From contig NC_061124.1 of the NCBI RefSeq assembly GCF_905220365.1, positions 6,326,501-6,390,500 of the forward strand: DNA of 64,000 nucleotides, written 5' to 3'. The position numbers were made by a program, and so were the translations under genes. This DNA comes from Vanessa cardui (taxonomy: Eukaryota > Arthropoda > Insecta > Lepidoptera > Nymphalidae). The notes below the pieces were generated by a model. It saw nothing but the letters and a program-made list of their open reading frames with translations, was not told the DNA's origin and made no database searches. Positions 53,151 to 64,000 of the stretch are shown here, in pieces. Positions within the stretch are counted from its first letter, which is position 1. Every line of letters starts with the position of its first letter.

Positions 53151-56014
53151 AAATATTTTAAAAAGGGATTTGAAGCATAATTACCAATCTTTTGACATTG
53201 CATGGATCCAAATTTCAAAATAATATATTGTACGTGTTATACGCGTACATTAAACTTAAAAGTGTTGTGTTTGATCAAAACATATAAGGACCAACTTCTA
53301 ACACTAAGTTTCCGACTCCGCAAATTCTATAAAACTTGATAGTATTTTGTGATAAATCGCCGCAGAAATTTAATATTTTCAATTTATTAATTTCTAAAAA
53401 ACGCAGAAAACTTTATACAACTATAATATGCATATATTTTAAACAATACAAGATTATATTATCTTGTAATACAATCGATAAAAAGCCTGGAGTTAGAATT
53501 GATGGAAGATATATAAATTTAATAGCCTATTTAAAATACCTATGTTGAAGGTATGAAAGCACATTTAATTGATTAAAAAGTAACTAATCAATTCGGCGTC
53601 TGTTTTTCTCAATCAAAATTCACACAAGACCGGCGTAAGTTCAAATTTAATATTATCTTGTAATACATAAATGTAAAAAGATACAATGTTGATTTAAAAG
53701 ACCTTTTTATAATTTTCATTTCATGTTCTTGCGTATTTCGTTAACAAAAACAAAAGAAAATAGTTGACGTTACAGAATATCCACAAACCGACGTCGGTCA
53801 CTCACTCACTCGACTAAAATCTAATTTCTTTATAAATACACAAGCATTACACTTTCATTTCGATAGTCAAAATAAAACCACCGGAGAAGCGGGAAAATAA
53901 AACACTTTAGAATTGAGGAGAATCGTCGAAAGAAACTCAATGGCATATTCTTATACCAAAATTCTTCGCTTCATTCAAGTTTCTTGTAACATGGTCTGGA
54001 GGCGATCGTTTAATTACTATTATCGCTGATACATTAACTACTGTTTAAAGCTTTCTTTATCGTCGTTGGGGTAATTGAATAATATTAGAGGTTTTTTATG
54101 GATCCTCTCCTATAAAATCGAATAAAAGACATAACAAAATTGATAGTTACATAAAATATATTCCAAGATGTAAAACAGACTTTATTTCGTAATTTTAAAG
54201 AAATTTTGTTAGGTATAGGTACCAAACAATATGCACCGACCGTGATCCGTACCAGGCTGTCCTAGATTTCAGATAAATGACTTATGTCTCATTTATTTTG
54301 TTATTAATAACATTTTATCATTTTTAAATACAATTATAATATATATTTAATCTTATTATTTTTGTCTTTATACAGACGTGGATTTTAAGCCTCGAGGTAG
54401 CAGAAACTTTTAGATCGAGACAGCTTCTCAAAAACGTTCTGCATTTGGCGGCATTTTGACGTTATGATTCCATGTGTAAAGCATTACATTGTGCACCTTA
54501 ACCTTCTGGGTGAGAGATTCATTACAAGAATCTTTCTATTAAATACACCTCAGAGTTAAATCGTTTACGTGAATCTGAAACACATAATAAGTATATGAAG
54601 TTAAGGAAGGATTTCCTAAGAAGGGTTTGCATTTCATTCGTATCTTTGGAAACAGATGACAGTCGAAGCTGTGGAGTGACATATGTACAGCGCTGCAATC
54701 ATCGGGACGGTACCTTTCATGGTACGCGTGCGCAATTTAATCGCCGCGTAACGGTGGCGAACTGTAAAGTGCGCCACGGAGCGCGGCTGCGTGCTAAATT
54801 TGCCGAAACACCGACATCTCTAGCGGGAAATTCTTAAATCACTTCAATCCGTGTCGATGGCCGCCCATTACTAAAAATTGACAATTAAAACATTTCATTG
54901 CCGATAAAGTTATCGGATTTGGATTAGTCGGATTCATATATGTCAAATTCAAATTCAAACTGCAAATCAAAGGCCACTGTATTTTATATTTTTAAATATA
55001 TTTGATATGTTTGTATTTTATATTTAAAAGTGTGTAATATTTAAAAGATTAAAATATGTGTTATCTCAAGAGCTAGGATTAAATTTTTCCTAGAGAGAAA
55101 ACCATCTGACGCAATCTCTTCTAGATTTAATCAAAGCGTTCTAACAAGGCTAATATATTAACTGGATATTAAAAAAACATAGGCACTAAAGGATATTTAT
55201 TTGAAAACTACAAACTTTTTGCCACCACCCAATCCAGCAACTAACCAGTTTAGATTTTGTTTAAGTACCAAAAGTATAAAAAAAAAAAACAAAAAAAAAA
55301 GTTCTGACTAAAATATCTGACAAATTATACTATAGGCACCTACTATTGATTCCTGTAAAATTTCAAATTGTGTAAATCAATCTATTTCAATAAAACGTAT
55401 TTGGAATTTGATTCAGAATTCAAAACAAACATTCAATTATGTAAATTTTTTCGTTAAATTCAATCTTCGGCTATCAACAGTTAACAACCATCTAGTTATA
55501 TTCGCATATAGTTTAGAATATGCCTGGAAATTATATACGTGTTTGCACCATATTAATAACATTACAAATGAATTATAGCGTCATGCTTTGTAAAATATAT
55601 ACTTATCCCACTACGGTACACTCAGTAGACTATATTTATGTCTCAAGATTAATACGTAGCTATATTTCAACAAGAAAAATAGCAAGTACTTAATACCAAT
55701 TAGCATTAATAATATATCGTTATTTTTTAACCGGTCGTGGTTTTTATTGATAAAAAGAAGATCACTGAATATTGCCACTATAAAAAGTATTGAGCTGATA
55801 ATATTCACTTGATACCACTATACCACTTTTGACGGTGAGAGGACCGAGTTGTGAGGATTCTTTCCTAAAACTATTGCAGTAACCGTCTTTGATTCATTGA
55901 CCGACTGGAGGGTTTGTGACATCGTGTAGATTTAAATCATCTGCAGACCCTTCCGCTCTTTGAATCGCTCGTCTCTTTCGAGAGCTCTCCTCATGAGGTG
56001 AAGATGATCTCTAG

Positions 56015-56180
56015 TAATATCTGGTAAATGATCACCATCACCGACTTACTTACTTACGTTACTTGTGCCTAAAATTATACCGAAACACTTACCTTTCAAA
56101 CTGGAAAAGCATTACTTCATGGCTGGTATAGTTAGTTAATTGGATGTAGGTAGTGTTATTCTACCGCCAACTCCTAAATA
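56015..56180 (-). repeat. Degenerate reverse copy of the 19.6-kb dispersed repeat
   Basis: Read on the minus strand it shows TTGGCGGTAGAATAAC, CAGTTTGAAAGG, AGGCACAAGTAACG and GGTGATGGTGATCATTTACC in the order seen at 19590-19852. It is heavily decayed and the ends are approximate. Confidence 0.5.
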
Positions 56181-57687
56181 AGAATAATTTGATGAGTAGA
56201 TTGTTACTTTAACGAATCCGCACTGAGCCCTACTACAAAAATAATATGTTCTCCGTCTTTGAATTCTTCAAATAGGCTATTCATATATTCAGGCTTCTAA
56301 TAAGTTTTGGTATATTTTATTATAAAGAAGCTCGTAAGTAATTCGCTATTAACAGGAATGACAAATCGGGCGGACCATCTTGTTAATACTGCTTACTAAA
56401 TTATTAGCTAGTATAATATGAAAAAACGAAGAAAGTTCGCTAGATCGGTCTCATCCTTGACTCCGCTACGACTAGTTGTAAAATATATTGTGATATCCAT
56501 TTTATTTTTTATTATTCTCACCGATTTCCTGAATACCAAAGTAATCTGGCCGCCACTTTTCTAACTGATATTGAACGTAATTTTATATGTGATTCATGGT
56601 AAGCGGAAGTAGGCACGATTGATATATAATCGATCGAGATAACCTATTGCTAATACATATGTATCATTAGTTATTACTTTCATTTATATTCGTGTGTGTG
56701 AATGTAAGCGTTAATTTTATGAATATGGACTTTATATCACACAATACAATTAATTATGTACTTACTATAATTAGTAGCCACAAAGTATAAAATCGGTAGG
56801 TCTTCTTGACAATAGTGACTTCCCAAGCAATCGTGAGCCAGTAATAATATACCACCTTCTTGTTACATTCACACAATGACAAATAACTTACACACAACGC
56901 TGAATCAAAGTAGGCACAGTCTTTCAAGTTTATTACGGTACAATTATCACTATTAATAGAATACGCCATATGGGAATATTCCAAATTTTAATAATGATCA
57001 GGAACCATTACGAATAGAAACGGTACATTACTTTTATATTGCAAATAACTGCAAGCGACGTCGTGTTTGAAGTATCTCTAGGTTAAAATGTTCTAAGCAT
57101 GTATTTGCACGTTAAGACGAATAGATATTTTATTCAGTGTCTTAATTCAAAATAATATAAATAATGATAGCAAAGAAAGGGCTGACCGCTAGTTTAACAT
57201 ACAATCAACTAAACTCGAAATATTTTATTAAACAATTCTAGCCTTGTTCGTAAAGAAAGTCAAAGTGTTAAACTGAAAACCCTTGTCTTCTGAATAATAA
57301 AGTTTCCAAGTTTAACATTGTAAAGTCTCAAAACACGCCTTCCTACTTATATATTTTTACCATACATTCACTACTATTTGATTCAATTATATTATTTACA
57401 TTTTAGAATACTTTAATTATATCATTTACTCGTAGTCATACAATTCGCTTAGATATATAGTTAAAAATATTACTACAATTATAAATTAAACGTGCAGAAC
57501 AATATCTATGAACAAAATCAAGTACAATTAACGGACGAACACTACACACATATTTTCTATTTGTTTATGATTTTTAAACACACAATTGTTTCTTGCATAT
57601 GTAAAATATTTACATTAGAGTCTTAAATGTACAGTCGATATCCACACCGCAATACTTAAAATCGTTCACAGAGCACGCACGTCAAAA

Positions 57688-57958
57688 ATGGATGAATCAA
57701 CAATAAAAGCGGCTAAAATAGAAATAGATGAATCCTTGATGCTGAGTACTTTTAGCATGCGTCGCATAGGTTTATCTTTCGACAAACCTAAGACGACCGC
57801 AGCTTACTTTCGCCAAAAATTAATGTTCGTCGCGTCCGTCTGCAGCATCTGTTGTCACGTTTCCAGTGAATTCATTAACATAGTCCTCACGTTCGCCAGC
57901 TCACCTCGTGTCGAAGACGTCGTTCCGCTCTTTCATACCTTTGGTTACGGCGCATTGA
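57688..57958 (+). CDS. Odorant receptor exon 1
   Basis: The exon runs from the start codon to the donor TTGA|GTAAGA and ends in phase 1 (90 codons plus one base). It encodes the cytoplasmic N-terminus and TM1 (LMFVASVCSICC), and reaches TM2 at FHTFGYGAL. The open frame continues past the donor to 57993, but that tail is intronic. Confidence 0.93.
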
Positions 57959-60900
57959 GTAAGATTTTTTATAAACCATTGTATAGTTTTTAACTGTTAT
58001 TGTATCTATTACTAGAATTATTTTTATAAAAGCACGAAAGATTAGGTAACATGATTTGTGTTCAGATTAACTTTGCACTTAATTTCGTGTTTTGTCGCCG
58101 CCGTCGCCACCATTAACTTTAAAATATCCGCTCGCGATGCATGGAAATTCCCACGGTACACGTTTTTCTAAACGAGCATAGACTAGTGAACTGCAACATA
58201 CGATATAATTGAACTTACCTATGTAAGTAGCTGACAACGTGAGTTATATATCAACCAACAAGCCCCAATATATATTTCTTTATATATTTCAAGCAAACAA
58301 AGTACTGTGTTTATGATTAATATTTTCATGTATATAAAATACTTAGATGATTAAAAAATTTACAGGTATAGCGAAAGTTTTCGTCTTATGGTATAAAAAC
58401 ACAGTGTTTGGAGAACTGATAGAAAAACTGGCTGGAATATGGCCTATGCCCCCTCTTGATGACGATGCTCTGCAAAATAAAGAAAAAAGCCTAACGGCCT
58501 TGCGCGTTAGTCATCGATGTAAGATGTTTAATTTTTTTGTTGAAATAATTTTTTTCTACCGTTTTTACATATTTTCACTTTACTTGTATTTACTCATTCT
58601 CGGTCTTTTTCGTTCACTACAGGGTACTTTAGTGTAAATATCATGGGTGTGTGGTTTTATAACATCACACCCATCATAATTTATTTCTACCGAGTCTGGC
58701 AAGGTCAGGATACACAGATCGGGTTTGTGTGGGTGTCCTGGTATCCCTTCGACAAACACAAACCCATAGCTCATATCGCTGTCTACCTGTTTGAAATATA
58801 CGCTGGTGAGTTAAAACAATTACGACTATATATTATATTGCCAGCGGGCTTGAATGATATTATTAATGGTTTATAATGCCATAACTAGGTATGTGTTCAA
58901 AACCGGAAGTATATAAATTAAGCATAGTAACATTATATTATATTCATATATTAATGTTTAATTACCTGCATTTATATTTCGTTTTATTAAATATTTCAGC
59001 GAATTTATTACTTTTTTGAATTTAACGTATTTACTTAGCTCAGAGACTTTATGCAAACTTATAGATTATTCCATAACAATATCATTAGGAAAAAAATATC
59101 AAAAAGTAGTTCATAACTTATTTTGAATTAATCATTTTTAAATAAAATATAAACTATTGATTGATTATTTTTAATTTCATACCACTTGGTTTGAATGTCT
59201 AATGTAATGATATCAGTAGATTTATCTCTAAATAATTATAAGAATCACACGAGAATACAGCATTAAACATTAATAATAATTTCAATCGGTCATCAGGCAC
59301 AAAAATAGCACCTAGACATTTATCATCACGCCATGAACTCAAAACAAGCATCATTCACTTTGTATAATTGAACCACTTTCGATGAAAGCCATTTATAATA
59401 AAGCTATGTAGATTAAGAAATTAGCCATAGATCATGATAATCGATAATATTATTTGTAAAAATCATTGAAATCGTTTATATTTTTAACAAATTGATGAAA
59501 GAATTAGATTTTATTATCGAAAAGTGTTTTTCTGTTTTTTTTTTTTAGCCTAATTTGATACTAGCTGTGCCCGCGACTTGCCCGCGTTTTAATTAACAAA
59601 AAAGTTATTGTTGTAGTATTGTTACTCCTTATTACATCATCTATCTGCCAGTGTCCTATCAAAATCGGTCAAGTCTTTTCAGAGATAAGCCGGAACAAAC
59701 AGACAAAAAATAGACCAAATAGACAAAAATTGTAAAAAATAATATGTTTTGTATATGTGCCGTGTATAACATGCATTTAGTAAAAACTGAGTAATTCACT
59801 ATGACAAAGAGACACTAAAATTTTTCATCTTCTTTTAACTTATGTTCAACTTGGTTCCCATTCTCAATGTAAACATTATTTTAAAAGCTAATACATATAT
59901 CAATAAAAAATCTTATCCGTGTAAAAATAAACCATGTCTAATACTTTTACAAGTTCTTTAAAAAAGATTCGTTAAAAAAAAGCTTTTCTAAGTTTGAAAA
60001 TATTTAACAGTAATTATTCTTATTCCTAGGAGTGACCTGTGTTTGGATTATGGTATCATCTGACTTACTTTTTTCCGGAATGGCGAGTCATATCGCTCTG
60101 CTCCTCCGTATACTGCAGAGTCGTATCGAATCATTGGGTTCATTGAAAAAAACTGACGAGGAATATTATGAAGAAATACAATCAAATATAAGGCTGCATC
60201 AACGTTTAATAAGGTCAGACAAGCAAATGATATCAATATATTGAATCGCTTGTAACATCTTTTCGAGATAGTAAAATAATTACCTACTTTTGATGCCTCA
60301 CCGATTATTGTTGTGAAGCCGGTGCTTGGTTTAACGCTAATTTTCTCTTTCCATCGCTCGATTTAACATTTGAAAGAAAAAGACACAGCATTGTATAACT
60401 AAATAACATTTATAGGTAGGTAAAGCTGTTAATATATTAGTCACTTCTGAACTACTTTCAAAATGTAATGTTTTATTTTTATTATTTTATAACAGATAAT
60501 GTTTGTGTTTGATTTTTATATCTTATTTAGACAAAAAAGAATATTCAAATTATTTACGTATAAAAATGAAAGAAATGTTTATATAAAATTCATTTTTGCA
60601 GCTATTGCAACAATTTGGAAGAAGCTTTCTCGCTTTGTAATTTAATTAATATCGTGATGAGTTCCATTAATATCTGCTGTGTGGTCTTCGTCATTGTGGT
60701 TTGTATTAATTTACTTTATTTTTAACATTTGAATAACTAAGGAACAATAGCTCAAAAGCCACGAACGTGGCAAAATTATTCAAATTAAAAAAAAAGTTGG
60801 GGTATGGTCTGAAAAAAAAATCGACAAATGTAGCACTCTCATAACTCCAATTGAATTTTTTGTACTCACACTGCATGTATCTACTTATTATTTATAAATG

Positions 60901-62269
60901 TAAATGTTAAGTAAAACTGCCAGCATACGAGTTACTCAATATAATAATGCGCTACATAATCGTAGTTGGTTGAGTCACCGAACTCTTTATGAGTAACTTC
61001 AAACGTTTTCGTTAATAAGATTCGTGAACGTGAGATTGACACACATAACTGCGTTTTTTTACTAGAATCTACGAATACGTTACGAAAATCGGCATACTCG
61101 AAATTAACCGCCGAATTGTACTGTTGAAACTATTAAGTTGTAAGTTGTGTTTAACCACAAATCCATGTATAAGTGATCATTAGATCTTAATGGGATTTAA
61201 ACATTTAATTTAACTATTATTTTGTGTCTCATTATACCTAGCCAGTTCGAATATCGATGAGTAATTTTTTTTTATGCAGCGCCCTTCCACTCGAAATTCA
61301 ATTTAATTGTAACAATAATTAATTTATACTGGTATTAACAATAATTTATTATTACCGGTTTTAATTGATTTATTAACTAGTCTATTAAAAAAATATATAA
61401 AAACTATCACGAGACGGACTCTCGTTCGGTTCTTTTTTCAAATCGTAATTTTTTAATACGACTAATTAATATTTTACTCAGTTACTGGAACCGTTAATGG
61501 CGATAAGCAATAAACTTTTTCTGGGATCAGCATTAATACAAGTCGGAGCCTTATGCTGGTATGCGGACGACATTTTTCATGCGGTTGGTAACATTATATA
61601 TACATGTATTTATTGTATACATTTTTATTCAAATTTACTAGTTGTGTGAACTGATACTAATAAGTATTTTCTTTGTCCTAATCGTTTTCAGAATGAAAAT
61701 ATTGCTGCAGCGGTATACAGTAGTGGGTGGTATAAAATGAACCCACGTTGTCGTCGGGCTTTAGCATTTCTAATACTTAGGTAAATAGTTATTGTAATAA
61801 AATATCACATTTATTATTTAAAATAATTATATATATTATTTTGTTATACTTTCATGTTATCTTTGACGACCTCCTTGGTCAAGTAGTGTGTACATCGGTT
61901 TTCATGGGTTCGCCACTCCGAGCGGAGTTAATTTAGAGAAAAAAATCATTAATTTTCTATGTTGTCTTGGGCACCGTTCATTACTTCTGATTTTCCATAA
62001 CACAAGTGCTTTAGCTTCTTATACTGGGATCAGAGTAATGTTGTCCAACATTTATTTATTTATTTATTTCAGATCTCAAAAGCCGATTGCGTTCACCGCA
62101 ATGAAATTTACAAAAATCTCTCTTGTCACGTACTCTTCTGTAAGTTAAATTTTTTAATGATAACGAAGTTAATTAAACGTATATTAACAGGTTTTTTATT
62201 ATGTTTCAGATCCTAACGAGATCCTACTCATATTTTGCACTGCTGTATACAATGTACAACGATAATTGA
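57688..62269 (+). CDS. Insect odorant receptor (seven-transmembrane, 7tm_6 family), complete
   Basis: Nine coding exons (57688-57958, 58366-58518, 58623-58805, 60030-60213, 60602-60698, 61482-61583, 61692-61780, 62073-62139, 62210-62269) join in frame to 401 residues ending in TGA. The ATG has a good context (CAAAAATGG). Hydrophobic segments at about 45-67, 79-101, 142-164, 190-231 (two), 278-302, 306-327 and 373-396 fit the seven-helix fold. Family marks are WYPFD at 181-185, the SALIQVGALCWYADD helix, YSSGWY at 339-344 and the C-terminal SYSYFALLYTMYN. Such receptors form ligand-gated cation channels with Orco in olfactory neuron dendrites, with the N-terminus inside the cell. The length is normal for the family. 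The ligand and the named subfamily cannot be told from sequence alone. There are no frameshifts or lost motifs, so it is probably functional. Confidence 0.95.
58366..58518 (+). CDS. Odorant receptor exon 2
   Basis: The acceptor is AATTTACAG and the donor ATCGAT|GTAAGA; 153 bases, phase 1 to phase 1. It completes TM2 (IAKVFVLWY) and encodes the loop with LAGIWPMPPLDDD, which leads into TM3. Confidence 0.92.
58623..58805 (+). CDS. Odorant receptor exon 3 (WYPFD motif)
   Basis: The acceptor is TTCACTACAG and the donor ACGCTG|GTGAGT; 183 bases, phase 1 to phase 1. It encodes TM3 and the extracellular loop with FVWVSWYPFDKHKPI, the most recognisable receptor signature here. Confidence 0.94.
58806..60029 (+). 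other. Odorant receptor intron 3
   Basis: The largest intron of this gene, about 1.2 kb. It holds a Helitron-like dispersed repeat at 59566-59860. Nothing else is recognisable. Confidence 0.8.
59566..59860 (-). mobile_element. Helitron-like repeat in odorant receptor intron 3
   Basis: The left end, read on the minus strand, is CGCGGGCAAGTCGCGGGCAC then AGCTAG followed by T, a GC-rich hairpin and CTAG terminus. To the right are AAAATCGGTCAAGTCTTTTC, AGAGATAAGCCGGAACAAAC and degenerate AGACAAAAAATAGAC units, all typical of this repeat class in Lepidoptera. The right boundary is unclear. Confidence 0.55.
60030..60213 (+). CDS. Odorant receptor exon 4
   Basis: The acceptor is TTATTCCTAG and the donor ATAAG|GTCAGA (weak +4 to +6 match); 184 bases, phase 1 to phase 2. 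It encodes VTCVWIMVSSDLLFSGM of TM4 and the intracellular stretch with IRLHQRLI. The phase and the following exon support this donor in spite of its weak consensus. Confidence 0.9.
60214..60601 (+). other. Odorant receptor intron 4
   Basis: 388 bases of AT-rich sequence between exons 4 and 5. No repeat or ORF recognised. Confidence 0.8.
60602..60698 (+). CDS. Odorant receptor exon 5
   Basis: The acceptor is ATTTTTGCAG and the donor ATTGTG|GTTTGT; 97 bases, phase 2 to phase 0. It encodes SYCNNLEEAFS and TM5 (NICCVVFVIV). The nearby alternative GT sites would break the frame with exon 6. Confidence 0.88.
60699..61481 (+). other. Odorant receptor intron 5
   Basis: 783 bases, AT-rich, with A-runs near 60787 and 60815. 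No recognisable element. Confidence 0.8.
61482..61583 (+). CDS. Odorant receptor exon 6
   Basis: The acceptor is TTTTACTCAG and the donor CATGCG|GTTGGT; 34 codons, phase 0. It encodes TM6 (FLGSALIQVGALCWYADD). A better-looking donor four bases downstream (GTAACA) would give an immediate stop, so the weaker site is used in this model. Confidence 0.88.
61692..61780 (+). CDS. Odorant receptor exon 7
   Basis: The acceptor is TCGTTTTCAG and the donor CTTAG|GTAAAT; 89 bases, phase 0 to phase 2. It encodes NENIAAAVYSSGWYKMN and then CRRALAFLILR, the usual region between TM6 and TM7. Confidence 0.93.
61868..62071 (+). mobile_element. SINE-like repeat in odorant receptor intron 7
   Basis: GGTCAAGTAGTGTGTACATC, GGTTTTCATGGGTTCGCCAC, TTTTCTATGTTGTCTTGGGC, TTTTCCATAACACAAGTGC and GGGATCAGAGTAATGTTGTC run in the order of a common lepidopteran tRNA-like SINE, ending in a TTTA-repeat tail. 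The B-box segment seems deleted. The tail directly abuts the acceptor of receptor exon 8. Confidence 0.7.
62073..62139 (+). CDS. Odorant receptor exon 8
   Basis: The acceptor is a TTTA-repeat followed by TTTCAG, and the donor is TCTTCT|GTAAGT; 67 bases, phase 2 to phase 0. It encodes SQKPIAFTAMKFTKISLVTY, the start of TM7. The acceptor tract belongs to a SINE-like repeat. Confidence 0.92.
62210..62269 (+). CDS. Odorant receptor exon 9 (terminal)
   Basis: The acceptor is TATGTTTCAG. Nineteen codons and TGA follow, in phase 0. It encodes the conserved receptor tail SYSYFALLYTMYNDN. Confidence 0.92.
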   Translation: MLTRSYSYFALLYTMYNDN

Positions 62270-62289
62270 AACGCAGAAAATTGACAGTC

Positions 62290-62323
62290 AATAAATAATT
62301 TCGATTGTAGTGTCACAAATAAA
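62290..62323 (+). terminator. Two polyadenylation signals of the odorant receptor gene
   Basis: AATAAA occurs at 62290-62295 and again at 62318-62323, which is 21 and 49 bases after the stop codon. The 3' UTR would be short. Which signal is used is not visible. Confidence 0.6.
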
Positions 62324-64000
62324 ATACATCACATTAAAATTAATTAAAGAAAACGTTTAATTATTACTTCTTTGCTTTAATTTAAAATAATGAGATTATA
62401 ATTTTTTTGGTAAATTCAATTATGTGAATTTTTAATAATAAGTTGGAAAAATTTAAGTTTCTCTCAAATTAACGAAGTTTTGAGATCAGATACATTTTGT
62501 GTAACGTTAAAGGTAACAGTAATAAAATGTTTGTTACGTGTCCTCATTCCTACTTTTCCAATTTTTTAACCTTAATCCGAAAGTATTATTAATAAAAATT
62601 GATACAAACTCAGTAGGAAATATCTAGTAACTATGTACTAAAATCACTACATACTAGATATAGTGATTTATAATTTAAAGTTTTATTAACAATAACAACT
62701 ATTATAAAACCTTTAGAAGTTTATTTGGTTAATTTTGCTTTAAAGCTTATGACCTGTATTATGTATGTTACTAACAATGTACGAAAACCAATCTAGGAAG
62801 TATGTAGATATATTTAAAGTACTAAATGTTGCAATGCATAATGTGCAATAAATAAATCGGTTGACAATATAATAATATTGAACCGTTGAGCTTTTTACTT
62901 TATACAAATAATCCAATGGCTTGATGATGATTTATTTAAAAACACAAAGACTTCTTACTATCTGCAGACGGTTCCCCTTCGATTTTTCATTTTCGTATCG
63001 CAGCGTTCAATAGTTTTTATTTGATTGCGCGCAATAAAAAATTTAGAGGTATAGAAGTTATAATTACGTTTATTTTACTGTGCATTTCTTTTAAATACCC
63101 TATAAAGTAACAGTCTCCTTAAATATCAATGCCTGTATCTCAATTCTGGGCTAAGACACCCTTCGCGTTAACGCACAAGATTAGGAGACAATGTTTCAAG
63201 ATAACACCACCAAAACACCAAGTACGACAGGAATTAGTACCTAACGCAAATAATATACGTAAATTCAAATGTCAATTATACAATATCCTTTTAAAGTCCA
63301 GGATTTCTATTAAATTAAATGAGAATTAAATCTTATAACCCCTTACATTATAGGAAACTCCGTGTAATTCCATACTTAGTCTCATTTTAAAATAATTGGA
63401 TTTAGACTCATCACTCAGTATCTAATTCAAAAAATGAAAGAAAAGGCAGATAAATTATCAGTAAGATACCATGCAGACTTGTTTTTGCAAGGCATCGTAA
63501 AGCCGCCATTCAGTTACTTTAATGTTCTATTTTTCTAAGTAGTTACAAATATAACTAAAAAGATCAAAAAAATACCCTTAGACTAAAACCTACTTAGCCT
63601 GCTTGCTAATGCACTACTGTTTTCGTTGTAAGTACCAAAAAGTTTATACAGTTATAAATTCATGAAATATTGATTCACAATCATAGTTTTTAAGTTCGCT
63701 TAAAAAACAGCAGCTCTACACAAAAACCGGTAACAAATTATGTTTTTATTATTCTAACCGAGGTACTTAAATTTAAATCATGTTTATCTCACAAAGAGAC
63801 AGTGTTTGACTCGCTTGATGAATAGATAGTTTTTTCAGTCAGGTATTTTAACTAGGTATAAAATGTAGCTTTCGTCTAGGTAATATATTAATTTCACTAC
63901 GCTGTAGCTGTTGTAACAGTTTATTTTATGTCACATTTTTTATTCTCAGATTGACCACGACTTGAAAAAAATGATTTGTTCGTGACGAGTCAAAGGTTAC
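62324..64000. other. Downstream intergenic sequence, nothing recognised
   Basis: About 1.7 kb of AT-rich DNA after the receptor polyadenylation signals. The one ORF above 60 codons (63129-63329) has no domain features. Confidence 0.65.

Larger units (their letters stand above)
48557..57687. other. Intergenic region between divergent genes
   Basis: About 9.1 kb between the inferred PAN/ZP promoter and the odorant receptor start codon. I see two degenerate copies of a dispersed repeat (about 52975-53150 and 56015-56180), a poly-A stretch near 55280-55302 and a GC-richer patch at about 54680-54830. No exon with family features was found. The receptor promoter must lie at the right end but has no clear TATA box. 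Confidence 0.65.

Noticed and set aside
61888..62148. 86-codon ORF over receptor exon 8
   Set aside because: Only its last 22 codons are exon. The N-terminal part is translated SINE sequence.
1..64000. CRISPR arrays, operons, prophage or integrated virus
   Set aside because: I saw no spaced direct repeats, no tightly packed same-strand genes and no viral protein motifs. The window is ordinary eukaryotic intron-rich DNA.

Overview
The window looks like an AT-rich insect nuclear genome, most likely a moth or butterfly (Lepidoptera). It has no bacterial or organellar gene layout. Coding sequence is split into short exons with GT-AG introns. The intervening DNA carries repeats that I recognise from lepidopteran genomes: a tRNA-derived SINE family (Metulj-like), other dispersed SINE-like repeats, Helitron-like ends, a hAT-type MITE and fold-back MITEs. 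Almost every six-frame ORF longer than 60 codons is chance or a shadow; the real genes appear only after splicing.

Gene 1 is on the minus strand and runs off the left edge (about 48,523 down to position 1). It encodes a secreted protein with a signal peptide, three PAN/apple-type modules and the start of a ZP (zona pellucida) domain. Nine coding exons join in frame to 414 codons with no internal stop. The rest of the ZP domain lies left of the window. A probable non-coding first exon sits at 48,335-48,523, behind a TATA box with a correctly spaced initiator, so intron 1 is about 24.7 kb. The architecture fits apical extracellular matrix/cuticle proteins of the neyo/nyobe/trynity/nompA group.

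Gene 2 is on the plus strand (57,688-62,269). It encodes a complete seven-transmembrane insect odorant receptor of 401 residues from nine coding exons, followed by two AATAAA signals. The promoters of the two genes are about 9 kb apart and diverge. Nothing suggests that the genes are functionally linked.

Region by region: 1-437 holds the last two coding exons present; 438-10,611 is intron 8, with a SINE carrying a nested inverted-repeat insertion; 10,612-14,969 holds a cluster of five exons and a full-length SINE; 14,970-22,443 is intron 3, with two repeats; 22,444-23,659 holds exons 3 and 2; 23,660-48,334 is the giant intron 1, with a hAT MITE, a fold-back MITE, a Helitron-like end, a G-rich tract and one unexplained 179-codon ORF; 48,335-48,556 is the first exon and core promoter; 48,557-57,687 is intergenic; 57,688-62,323 is the receptor gene; and 62,324-64,000 shows nothing I can assign. 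I found no bona fide tRNA, rRNA, CRISPR, integrated virus or clearly new multigene system. The best leads are mobile-element effects on host gene structure and the orphan ORF.
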